A stretch of 64,000 nt of DNA from Gigaspora rosea (Eukaryota > Glomeromycota > Glomeromycetes > Diversisporales > Gigasporaceae), in contig QKWP01000114.1 of NCBI GenBank assembly GCA_003550325.1, positions 75,236 to 139,235 on the forward strand. Reading direction: 5' to 3'. The notes below the pieces were generated by a model. It was not told the origin of the DNA, did not search any database, and worked only from the letters and a program-made list of their open reading frames with translations. The translations under genes and the position numbers were made by a program. Below, piece by piece: positions 45,537-56,935 of the stretch (its first letter is position 1; every line of letters begins with the position of its first letter).

Positions 45537-45960
45537 ATGGGGAACGCAGATGGAACAAATATGTTGGGATATTGTTATGAAAAAGGAATTGGAGTTGAAA
45601 AGGATGAAAATAAGTCATTCGCTTATTATCAAAAATCTGCAGAGATAGGGAACTCAACATTATATGTTCCGCTTTTGTCACCCATCTTTGCAGATTTTTA
45701 ATAATAAACGAATGCCTTATTTTCATCCCTTTCAACACCAATTTCTCTTTAGTAACAATCTCCGACATTATTTGTTACAGTTGAAAATTGTTATCGAAGA
45801 GGAATTGGAGTTGAAAAAGATGAACACAAGGCATTCATTTATTATCAAAAATCTGCAGAAATGGGGAACGCTAATGGAATGTCTTCAGTTGCAGAATGTT
45901 ATCGAAATGGAATTGTAATAACAAGAGATATAGATAAAGTCAAATACTGGTATCAAAGGT
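45537..45960 (+). pseudogene. Sel1-like repeat fragment with an internal inversion
   Basis: The first unit reads EMGNADGTNMLGYCYEKGIG, then VEKDENKSFAYYQKSAEIGN (45540-45660). The next about 95 bp (45675-45765) decode as a Sel1 unit only on the minus strand. The plus strand then resumes with NCYRRGIGVEKDEHKAFIYY, QKSAEMGNANGMSSVAECYR and DIDKVKYWYQR, ending at a GTAAAT donor-like site. Sel1 solenoids are protein-interaction scaffolds. The inverted middle unit prevents a functional product. A disrupted kinase gene follows 450 bp downstream on the same strand. Confidence 0.8.
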
Positions 45961-46402
45961 AAATATAGAATTTAAATTTGAGCTAGTGAATTGAGACATA
46001 TCACAATTCAATCATAAGATCAAGTGTAATTGTAAACAAAAGAATAATAATTTAATGTCATGTTTAAAGTTAGAATAATATTAGAGCGATATCCTATAAT
46101 TGTTTAGAAAAGTGAATTCATAAGAGTATCTTCTAGACATGAAAAAAGATAGTTACACCTGATATTAGTATACGATTGATTGACTTGATATCTCTAGATC
46201 AATAACTATAAAATACATATTTATTATATATCAGTATATAATATAATTATACTTATTTATTAACTACTTTAAATGGTCGATAAAGAAAAAGATTTAACAA
46301 TAGGTATTATATTATTGTTAATTTTATAAAATATACAAGTTAGATATTAAATTATTTATTATTTATTACTAAATTTTACAAATAAATTATAGGCACAAAC
46401 GA

Positions 46403-47509
46403 GTGGATATAATTCAGAATTTATGACGACTTGAAAAAAATATTATTAGAAAATAAAAATCAGATATCTTGGATTTCTTATAATGAATTTAAAAATATTA
46501 TTGAGATAGGTAAAGGTGGATTTGCAACTGTATATTACGCTGAATGGTATGATAAAATTCGAAATATATTGGAATCTGTTGCGCTTAAATTACTTCATAA
46601 ATCAAATAATTATTGCGAAGAATTTATCAATTAAGGTAATTTTTATGAAATATTGTTGTTAATCACATGATTCTTTGTTATTTATGCTAACTCATTTTTT
46701 TCTTAACAATATTGTGATATCGGTCTTAAAGATTCAACATTTTAAAATGTTATGGTATATCAAGGGATGACGTTTCTAAAGATTATATTCTTGTCATGAA
46801 ATATGCATTATTAGGTTGTTTGCGCAAAAATCTACATGCAATAGCAAAAATGAATTGGAATGATAAATTAAATCTGCTACAATGTATTGCATCATCTTCA
46901 GATAATTCATTCTTATGATCTTATTCATCGGGATTTACATAGCGGAAATATACTACTAAATAATTTAAAAGTGCATACATCGCAGATTTAGGACTTTCGA
47001 TAACTGCCAATATTGAATTAAAATCAAAATCTGATGGAGTTTGTGGAATTTTACCCTATATCGCTCCTGAAGTTTTGAACAAACAACCACGTAATAAAGC
47101 TTCTGATATTTATTATTTTGGTATAATTATGTGGGAAATTTTATATGGTAAACCTGTACCTTTTGAGCAAGATTCCATGTTACAATCTAAAATACAATTT
47201 CAGATCCAAGTATGTGGTGGTTTACGACCACCTATTCACGAAAATACTGCAATGTGCTATATAGACTTGATGAAGAAATGTAGGCATACAGATCCGGAAA
47301 AACGACCAATTGCAAAAGAAATTTACGAATTTTTTGTTGAATGGCAAAATAACGAAACCATTTTATCAGAATTATTGGAATCAGATAATAAATTACAAAA
47401 TATAAAAAATGAAGATATGCAAATGATTATTGATTCGCTGTATAAAAGTAGTTTTATTTCATTTAACAATAATTATACAAATCTAGGTAATTTGAAATTT
47501 TTTATATAA
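46403..47509 (+). pseudogene. Tyrosine-kinase-like protein kinase, disrupted
   Basis: The protein kinase fold is recognisable. The Gly-rich loop is IGKGGFATVYYAEW (about 46506), and VALK supplies the ATP-binding Lys. LKCYGISRDDVSKDYILVMK (about 46750) covers the hinge. The catalytic loop is IHRDLHSGNILL (about 46930), the DLG magnesium motif is in IADLGLS, then GILPYIAPEVLN and SDIYYFGIIMWEIL (47095). The sequence RHTDPEKRPIAKE (47285) is the C-lobe arginine. A stop (TAA at 46632) precedes a possible GTAATT intron, and at least two frameshifts lie between 46900 and 46985. Otherwise it resembles the large fungal kinase family often coupled to Sel1 repeats. Spliced rescue seems unlikely because the stop precedes the donor. 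Confidence 0.85.
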
Positions 47510-47699
47510 AATTATATGATTATTCATTTTATATTAAACCATTGTATAATAACTTTTTCACAGATAGTAAATTATATGAATTAGAAATACCGAATATTAA
47601 CAATGTATAAGAGCAACCCATCCAGTTTCGAACAGAAATAAGCAAACATTATGCTTTATAAATAAAATTATACATAAATACAGTAGAATTTTCAGAGAA

Positions 47700-48860
47700 A
47701 ATTACAGAGAACCATGCATATTACTTATATAACCTTTCAACGACCCTTCCACTAGAATAACAAAATCGGATGCTTTACGGTAATAATTCAACCTTGACTG
47801 GATACTATGCGTACTGGAATAGCAAGTAGGTTTTGTAATAGAACTTTTTACAGTAATACCAATGCAAGCTAATTCAACTTAATTCAACTTTAATTATATA
47901 CTATGATCTCCGTGATAGTGAGCAAGATCCATGCTAATTTTTACATTATTTCATGATAGAGATCATGATAATTTGGTGTACTGTCACCATCAAAGTTCTG
48001 TAAAGTAAGGTTTTTTTCGATTTTTAACAACCGTTCTATCTTATTTTAGTGTGTCGGGGTGTGTCAAATATAGCCTGGATTTGCATGAGGAGAGAGCATA
48101 TTCCTGCTTTGCAAACACAAAGTAGATATCTTGATAATTTAAGATATATAAAATTGCCATCAAAATAGTAAGTCTTTGTAAAGCGGAGTCTTTTTCGATT
48201 TTTAGTATTTATCCTACCTAATTTTAGTGCATTGAGAATGCATCAAGTGTAGCCCAGATTTGCATGAGGAGAGCACCTTCCTGCTTTGCGAACACAAAGC
48301 AAATTTTTAATCATGTTCTATAATTGGAGTTTTTTAGTTTGTATTCAAAATGCAGGGAGATACTACAATCGATGCACCCTTGAAGCACTAAATAAGGTAG
48401 GGCGGTTGTTAAAAATTGAAAAAGACTCTGCTATTCTGTAATGCTTAATAGAAATCTAATACAAACAGAGAATTTTTTTTAGTAATTCACAATAGAAATT
48501 ACGATTCCAATACAAACTTAACTCAACCTTAACAACACATTATGTATCACTGAAAGAGCAAATTTTGTTACAGTGACTCACAGCAGAAATCATGCAACTT
48601 CAATTCACTAACTCAACTTTAACCACATCCTGTATATTACTGGAATGAGTATATTTTTTACCAGAATTTTTACAATAATTCACAATAGACATGATAATTT
48701 TAATGCAAACTAACTTAAATACTTACTGTGTCCACCAGAATAGAAGGTATGCTCAAAAAGTAACTCATGATAAAATTACGATAATTCCAATACAAAACTA
48801 ATATGATCTTAATTACATACTATATAACAGATTTTTTTACAATAGAAATCTTGATTGGTC
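47700..48860. repeat. Satellite-like array with two longer direct repeats
   Basis: The 90-100 bp family (TTTTTACAATAATTCACAAT, then CAATACAAACTAACTCAACC and ACTGGAATAG) is best preserved here (47740-47900, 48470-48850). Between them, a ~120-bp unit is repeated at 48002-48125 and 48180-48302 (TTTTTCGATTTTTA; TTTGCATGAGGAGAG; CCTGCTTTGC; AACACAAAG). A partial inverted copy is at 48365-48435. Confidence 0.7.
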
Positions 48861-48869
48861 AAAATATCT

Positions 48870-49874
48870 GATATTTAAGGTAAGCAATTACCCTAATTTT
48901 ATTCATTCTGACTTAGTATGTATATGAACCTAATGATCATTTATTAACTGAAGTTAATAATTTTTTATAAGGGACATATTCGCCTTAGTTTAGTTGTTTG
49001 GTTTACAACAATTTAGTAATCGAATTATTTAAGTTATTCAAGATAATGTCACTAATTCATTTAAGGGGTTTACTTTTCATATTTATACAAATCACATCAT
49101 ATTATAACACATAATAACCAAAATTAAGCATTCTTATAAAAAAGAAATGTTTAATTTCAGATTTGGTATAGTATTTAATTATTCATCTTTAATTTTTTTT
49201 TATCTGCATTATGTTCATATCTAACTATCATTTGAGTTAACAAAATAAAAATCTGGAAGTGAAATTTAAGTTTCTTAATAACGAATTTAGCCCTATGAGA
49301 ATTGTAATTCGCTATATATATCATTATTTTTCAATATCGTGCAATTTTTTAGTGTTTTTACAGTAACAATGTTTGGTATTGTTATAGAGAATAATAGAAA
49401 TAATACAATGACCAGGGCTAATTCATTAAAGCGAGAACTTGAATTTTTACTTTTGGTTACTCTACTGTATAGATAGGAAAAGTAATTTACGTAAAAAGCT
49501 AAATCATTATGCAACTACTAATTCCTGTTTAATTTAAAGGGGACCTCTTTAAAACGGGGAGAGAGAACATTAAACGAAATTGTAATTTCAAACAATCTAA
49601 GTACTGTATAATTTAACTGTATACTGTATGTACTGCAATAGTTAGTAAAATCTATAGTTAAAAAATTTATTAACTAAGATGTGTGGCGCGAAGCGCCACT
49701 TATAACACTGGTATAAAAAATAATTTGAGCAAAGATTTAATAAGTAATTCGAACAAAGATTTAGTAAGTAATTTAAGCTATCACATTACTTTAGCTTATT
49801 TAATTCACAAGACTCACAGCATTAACGCGACGCTTTACCTTTTTCACATATTTAGATTACTAGCTTTTGTAACT
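48870..49874. other. Non-coding stretch with a GC hairpin
   Basis: No gene is recognised. A perfect hairpin, GTGGCGC-GAA-GCGCCAC, sits at 49683-49699, just upstream of the second Helitron-like copy. It could mark another Helitron end, but no CTRR follows it at the right spacing. Confidence 0.4.
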
Positions 49875-50886
49875 TACTTATAACTTACAATTGCATTTAC
49901 TACCAAAATCACTATAGAAACCACACGACCTTCGAAAGAACGTCTATAAACACTGCAAGAATAATAAAAAATAATCGTTAACCCCAAAACTTCACTTAAA
50001 AAAGATTACTTTTACTATTCTCATAGTCCTAGTCACATATTAACTATACGTAAACTCTACATGCTGAAATAATCGACCAAAAAAAAGGAAAATTGAGACA
50101 TTACATGTAAGATCTTAATCTAGATAACTTTGTACATACTGCTAAACTTCCTAATAATGCAAAAACTTAAGCTAATACTCAATCTGAGTATTATATTTAA
50201 AATATTAATAACAAAATTATTTCCATGAGCTAAAGATCGAATTATCTTGATAAAGGTCGAGATAGAGATAGAATTCAATTTAATTTTTTTTTAAAAGTTT
50301 AAAAGATAGTGAATAGTTCACTTAATTTATTCTCCTATTAAACCCTTGATGAATTCGAATTTATTAATAATAAACATCACATTTATCCCACATTACACAT
50401 TCTCTAATTTTATATGATAAATTCTTTCGTATATATTTGTACATGTAATCTTCTTTACTTCGTTTTCTAATATTATTAAAAATAATAATACTTTAAGCCT
50501 ATATAATTTATAAGTTCGTTAACAAAGATAATCGCAAATAGACCGATAATAGTTAACCGATCAGGCAAATCCTATCTATGATAGTCACTTTCATATTAAT
50601 GCCCACTTACATTATTAAGCCTGGGAAACCGTCAGCCAATGCCATGGATTAAATACGCAACATCTTCCGTTGATACCCAGATAACATGTTGTCTATTTCT
50701 GAGACTATATCCTTTCACTTCAATTATGCATAAATCATATCTATGATCGCAAATCAATAAAGACTTATCCCGGTATATCAGACCAAATCATTCAAATTTA
50801 AAAAAAGTTGAACTTATTAGTAATGTTTAACATGCCCGATATTAAATCATACCTGGCGGCGAAGCCACCACATGATCATGTGCTAG
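49875..50886 (+). mobile_element. Helitron-like non-autonomous element, copy 2
   Basis: About 1 kb nearly identical to 21141-22160 in the same orientation. It ends with hairpin GGCGGCGAAGCCACC (50855-50869), 13 bases, CTAG (50883-50886), then T. One stem base differs between the copies. An extra ~30 bp near 49893-49925 is absent from copy 1. No coding capacity. Confidence 0.75.
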
Positions 50887-53351
50887 TTTTTTTATTAATT
50901 TATTTTATTCTGGTACTTTCAAGAAAAATAACCTAGGCTTTTCGATAATACTTTGCAAGCAAACCCAAACTTTTTCAGAACTTTGCAAAAATATATACAA
51001 CTTAATTTCAGCTATTTCTGTTATATTAACTTTACTTCAGAGAAATGAAAATTTGGGTTTTTATTTTTTTTATTCAGTTTGCTTACATTTTCATTTTTTT
51101 TGTTTGCTTTCTTTTGACTTATTTCTTTAATTTTTATTTTTTTATTTATTCTGGCACTTTGTGAAAACTGTAATTCAACGATTTCTGAATTGCAAGAACA
51201 CAAACTCTTTCTTTAGGGAAATAGAGATTTGGGGCTTTGTTTATTTTTTTTAGTTTGCTGATAGTTTTGTTCTTTTTTTACTTATTTTTTAAATTTATTT
51301 TATTTTATTTATTCCTAACTTTTTTGAAACTTTGCAAGAATACAATCTGACTTTTTCAGTATTTTACAAGAACACCAATTCTAACTTCTCTAGCACTTTG
51401 CAAGATGTAGTGAATATGAGCGAATATGGTTAAACAAAAAAAATAACAGCTAACTTGCAGGGTAAGAAAAATAAGTATGTTGAGCTAGTATTTTTATAAA
51501 ATCAGATACAACGAAGTGCAATATTACTATTTTGTTTGATAATTTTTTCAGGTTTATTTTTTTTTGGTATTATTTTTTTTATTGTTTTTTATTATTTTAT
51601 TTTTTTTTGTAAAAAATATATAATAATATATATAAAAATATGTAATTTTGATTAAAAATTTAAAATATAATATATAATAAAGGCACTAACATTTATTATC
51701 TAATATCTATTTACTATAGAGCTTACCCCACCCTAGGTAAGATCTATAAATAGAATTTTGGCCAATCAAATTTAACTAAGGTAAGATTTTTTTGACCCCC
51801 ACCCCCTAAAATATTACCTAATAAATGTCAGCACCCTAATAATAAATAAAAAAAATATTAAATTTTAATAAATTGCAAAACCTTGCAAAAACTTGCAAAA
51901 ATCTGTAAAATGGTTAAAAAATTTGCAAAAAGCATGATTATGTGATTATTATTATTAATTGATCATAATATCTCATTGATTTATACCAGATTTTGGCAGA
52001 TTTCGCAAGTTTTTAATGTTTGTTGTTCATAATATTTTTGCAATATTTTGAATTTACTATACTATAAATATTTGCACTTATTACATCTTCATAATACTCT
52101 GAAGTTACTATAGTATAAACTTTCATAATTATTACTCTACATAATATTATGAAGTAATCGTAAGTTTTTCATAAGTTTACTCCTATATAAAAACTTACAG
52201 AGGTTTACACATATTTTTTTTTTGCTGATATATATAATAAAAAAATATATTATAAAAAACTTATGGGAAAAGGTTTGCTATCCAAGAAAGCTCTAGCATT
52301 ATATACTTAAACTTCAATGCCTACAACAAAGTTTCTAGGCTAGAACTAGTTATTGAATACTTTCTTGGTCCCAAATTCTCTAAACTCCAAGGTTCTAAAA
52401 AAGCCTGCCTACTATATAAAAACCCCAAACATAAAAAAGATAGCTAACATATCCATATAGTTAAAAAGCGAATTAGAGCATCACCCTTTAGGATCTATTT
52501 CAGGTTCTTGCACTGCTGCTACAACTATAGAGCCTAACTATCTACTAATATGTTCCTTGCTTTACTACTATAGAGCGAAGCCTAACTATCTACTCGTAAG
52601 GGTTTTGCTTTGTCACTGTAGCCGTGGAGATCAAAAATTGCTATTGATGGTCCTTGCACTGTACTACTACTATAGTCATGGATCCTTAACCATTCAATAT
52701 AATATATTACCAAACCAAACTGATACTACTAATACTTGCTGAACTATTTAAAATGGAGGTAGAAGATAAAGCCAGTCTTTACCAAGGAGTGCAATAGCAA
52801 AACAATAGATAATTTATTTCTTAATACTGCATGTCCACAGCCTCCCTAGCACTATTTCAATATTCTATTTATAGAAATCTGCTAAAATCATATGTTATCT
52901 CAATAAAAAAACAATAAAAAGCCTCAACAAAGTACTGGACTAACCTTTAATGACAAAATCAATTTAATCAATAAAGTTAACTGATCTTGAATAATGATCA
53001 CTTTATCATGAGCCAAACTCATTGTATCAAAATTTAAAAGCTTGCATAGCTACAAGCTTATCAAAATGAAATCTACAAAAATTAATTCCATATGGCATTA
53101 AACAAATTTAAGCAAATCAATATTAATATGCTTTTTATCTAATTTAGTATTAAATATGCTCTGTATATATGATTATCCATATAGGTAGCAAGGCATAACA
53201 GGTATAGATGCTCATATCAGAATTTAGAAAATGTGCATAGCTACAAGTTTATCAAAATGAATTACACAATTAGGATAACTGTGCAATGCAGTTGTGCTAA
53301 AACCAAAAACATATTAAGTATGATACTACAGATTATTTTTGAAAATTAATA
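50887..53351. other. Non-coding stretch
   Basis: At 50930-51410 the phrase ACTTTGCAAGAACACAAACT recurs six or more times in degenerate form, matching 44050-44135. At 52030-52210 CATAATACTCTGAAGTTACTAT-type units and their complements occur. The 52300-52760 part is less AT-rich but shows no recognisable frame. Confidence 0.45.
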
Positions 53352-53353
53352 TA

Positions 53354-54028
53354 CAGTCAGACCTCTCTAAGTGCACCCTCTCTAAGTGTACCCTCTCTAA
53401 GTGTACACCCTCTCTAAATGCATGCTAAGTGCTGGCCCAAATATATACATGATCTCTACTTTTTTTTATTATTCTTTAAGGTAGGGGGTATGTCGATCAT
53501 TTTTCATATGATCTTAGTGTCCAACGTGATTTTTACAAAAAATAGAAATATGCTACTAATAAAACTTTTTACTATTACAATTAATTTTTATCAAATTTTT
53601 GTAGTAAATAGTTTAGATTATGTTCTTTATAGTAGTAAAAATTTTAACAAATATAATATTTACAAAATTATACTTGTATATATTGTAAAGTTTCCGGGGA
53701 GCCTCCAAATTTTCTGAGGTTACACAAGATTATTAATTAAATATCATATGATCATCATATGATAAAATAAATCTAACCTTTAAATACATGTATCTCGATA
53801 AATATTTACCCAATTTTGATGATTTTACTACCATTAGAATCAGAAAACCCTATTCTACAAATTTTAATTAATTTTTAAAAACAGTTTACTTAATAAAATA
53901 TTTTTTAATATTCAAAAGAAAAAATAGTGACTCAAAAATTATATGAAAATTGATCAACATACCCCTACCCTTAAACATATATTATGTAAGTGTGGTCCCA
54001 AGGGTGTGCACTTAGAGAGGTCTGACTG
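53354..54028. mobile_element. Pogo-like palindromic element, 675 bp
   Basis: It begins CAGTCAGACCTCTCTAAGTG and ends with the inverted TTAGAGAGGTCTGACTG, with TA at 53352-53353 and 54029-54030. The left end carries three tandem CTCTCTAAGTGTACC-type units. Inner arms GGGGGTATGTCGATCAT / GATCAACATACCCC match the palindrome at 41900-42660. It carries the shared module at about 53790-53860 (CCAATTTTGATGATTTTACT, then ACCATTAGAATCAG). The frame at 53418-53717 is not a gene. Confidence 0.85.
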
Positions 54029-54030
54029 TA

Positions 54031-55480
54031 TTTTTATTTTAATTATTGCTGTTGACACTTTACTTGAAGCTATTATAAAATAAGTATGATCATATAAAGT
54101 TCTTGTTTGGTAAAAATTATGATTTTTTTATTAATTCATTTAAGAAAGTCTCAAAATTATATGGATAAACTCTTATTCAAAAGGTTTTTTTCTTATAATT
54201 ATTATTTACATATAATCGTATACATGTACGCATCATAATAAAATAATGGTATAGTTATGTAAAAGTTTTATCATAATTAGAAAAGTTTTATCATAATTAG
54301 AGTAGCTGCACAGTGTGTGATATAGCACAGAACCAGCATGATTATATGCATTAAGTTCAAAAATATATATTAATATTTGTCAATAATTTGTTAAATTTAC
54401 CTGAACTTTTTATCTGTATCATATTATAAAAAAGACACTGGCTCATTTAGCACAAATAAAAATAAATTAATCAAAGCCAGATCATAGGTTTGAGTGCTTC
54501 AATTATAATATGCTTTATTTATTCTTGCTCAATAAGATGACTATTAATACTGAGAAAACAGATTTATTCTCTATTAATCACAAATTTGATATCAAAATAT
54601 GCTGGGTATATAAATGTTACAAATTTCTAGAATATTATAGTAACTACTATTATAAATTTAGAATAATCTAAACTGTCATAATGCACAAGTGACCAATTAA
54701 AACATTTAAATGGATAAACTATAAATTAGCTAACACAATTTTCAAATTTTATAATCAATAATGTCATATTTGCATCATATTGCATAATTGACTTATAACA
54801 TTACAGTATATGTAAAAATGTTGACTCCTTCCAAAAATGAATAAATAAAAACTAATACTACTACTAAAAAAGGATTCTGCAAAAATTAGCATAGACCACA
54901 CCCAAATACATTAATTAAAGCATCTCTTACACATTTTATGTGATCGTACTAGTATATTGTAATTGTGAATAAATAAAAATCATTATTCTAACCAAAAAAA
55001 GAATTTTTTAAAAATTAACTTAGTGCATCAAATAAGTTAAACAGAACCATCCCTCTTATATTTCATGTGATTATACTGGTATTATGAATTATTTTTTAAT
55101 AAAAGTTGGCCAATATTTAAACCTGATTTTACTTTAAATAGCAAGCCATTGATCGCAATAATGAAGTATTACAAATGATATCAGATTATCACTTTATCAA
55201 AATAAATTATGGCTTATATGTGCCGCACAGCGACACATGTAAGCAAATCATTTACTAAGCAAGAATGAATTTTTGCAATATATAATTATCTTATAACCAA
55301 TTTATGATAAGTTTTATACATGAAATTGTTGGGTTGGGTTTAATACATGATCTACATGCTGTATAAACTGCTGCATTCTTAATATAAATATATAAACCTC
55401 CTAACTAAGTTTCACTTCGCTTTAACCTCTTTCTAAAATTAGAAAATTTATATCACATAAAACAGGTAATGATTAGTGTT
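54031..55480. other. Non-coding stretch with ends of the CCAGTAC repeat family
   Basis: Two right-type ends of the family bounding 17823-20987 lie in tandem: ATTTTATGTGATCGTACTAG (to about 54955) and ATTTCATGTGATTATACTGG (to about 55071), each preceded by AAATTAGCATAG / AAATTAACTTAG-type subterminal sequence. A tandem of AAAAGTTTTATCATAATTAG (x2) is at 54262-54300. No gene. Confidence 0.5.
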
Positions 55481-55489
55481 TTGACTCAG

Positions 55490-56075
55490 GTGGCTACTAC
55501 CTGGGTTACTTGTGGGTGAACAGGTGACCCAGGTCGAGTATCTGGCAGTCCAGTTAGAAATGTGTGACTCAACTGTGGGTCAACCCGTGATCAACCTATG
55601 GATCAACCAGCGTGTCAAACTATAGATTAAATTGCAGATCAACCTATGGGTCAACCAATTGGTCAAACTGCAGGTCAAATTGCAGATCAACTCGTGGGTC
55701 AAACCATGGGTCAACCTCGGGTCAACTTGTTGGTCAAACTGCAGGCCAAACCACAGGTTAACCAGGACCCAAAATATATATAGATAGGTCAGGTATGAGT
55801 TTGCTTATTTTTGAGGTTTTTATATAGATCTTTCTATTTATAGTAATTTTTTTGCTTATTTTTGAAGTTTTTTCTGTAGATTTTCCTTTTTTAGTAACCC
55901 TATAATTAACCTGACCTATCTATATATATTTTGGGGTCCTGGTCAACCTGTGGGTCAACTCGTGGTTCAACCTGTAGATTAACCTGTGGGTCAACCCATG
56001 GGTCAAATTATGTGTCAACCCATGGATTAACCTGTGTGTTAACCTGTAGATCAATTTGTGATCAACTTGTGGGCT
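55490..56075. repeat. Degenerate minisatellite, GGTCAACCTGTG unit
   Basis: About thirty imperfect head-to-tail copies of a 15-16 bp unit such as GTGGGTCAACCTATG. They are interrupted by a small palindromic element at 55764-55940. The array continues in the same orientation on both sides, so the insertion split one array. Confidence 0.8.
55764..55940. mobile_element. Small palindromic element in the minisatellite, 177 bp
   Basis: The ends are AGGACCCAAAATATATATAG and, inverted, AGGACCCCAAAATATATATA, continuing into a shared GATAGGTCAGGT. The flanks are GGTTAACC and GGTCAACC (7 of 8). This fits a hAT-like 8-bp duplication, though the array itself is rich in such octamers. The interior holds a TTGCTTATTTTTGARGTTTT duplication. 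Confidence 0.7.
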
Positions 56076-56079
56076 ATGA

Positions 56080-56935
56080 TGATATTTATTGAATTAAATA
56101 TTTGTGCATACTCTTTCTATTTTTTATAATATTCACTATCAACCAAATCTAAAATGAACATTCCTTATCAAAATTAAAAGAAAATTAAGTGATAATTAAT
56201 TACATATTGGGTGCTATTATTAAAATTCCTTTTTTAAAGATATGGTACTGCTACATGTTAAGACTTAAAAAGGAAATTGAAGTATTATATATCAAAAAAA
56301 AGCGATATCAAGAAGCCAAATCAAATGTCAAAGCCTTACCAAAAAAGATGAGTATATGGTGATAGTACATATGTTTACTTGATTTAGTGAAGTTTAGACA
56401 ATATATCTAATAAAAAACTTATCGAAATGATGATAAAAATCTAATAAAAAAAAACTAATGTAAAAATTATATGATAAAGTTGAATTATTAGTAAAAATAA
56501 TAAAATTGGTAATTTTATATATAAAAGCACAACTGAATTAAATTAATTGTAAAAAAATCGTATGATCGATTGATTTGAAAGGATAGCTTATTTAGGTGAG
56601 TGTGAAATCAGGAAATAAGAACAAAAAGCCTATCATCCTGAATGTTTGAAGTTTTAGATGAGATTTGAAAATGTAAAAATTTTGTATAAATCAAATTTGT
56701 ATATAAGAAGTAAATTTTTGATTTAATAAAATTAACTCTTGTTTTAGTATGTGAATTGAATAATTATAATAACTATTGTTATATTAGTTATTAACCTTCT
56801 GATTTATAATACTTCATTCATCTCTAAAAAAATTCATGAAGTAATTAAGTGCAAATTAATATTTGTTTTTATTCTTGTATAATATAAATATAAATTAACT
56901 CACAACCAAAATATTTTTCATTGATTCACATATAG
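56080..56935. other. Non-coding stretch before the hAT transposase remnant
   Basis: AT-rich. The 5' terminal repeat of the hAT element is expected here but was not identified. No gene. Confidence 0.35.

Noticed and set aside
45403..45768. 121-codon minus-strand frame over the Sel1 fragment, and the overlapping 84-codon plus frame
   Set aside because: Phrases such as RHSFIIKNLQRW are out-of-frame readings of Sel1 units; the true reading is in a different frame.
49683..49699. GC hairpin as a third Helitron end
   Set aside because: No CTRR lies 10-13 bases after it in either orientation.
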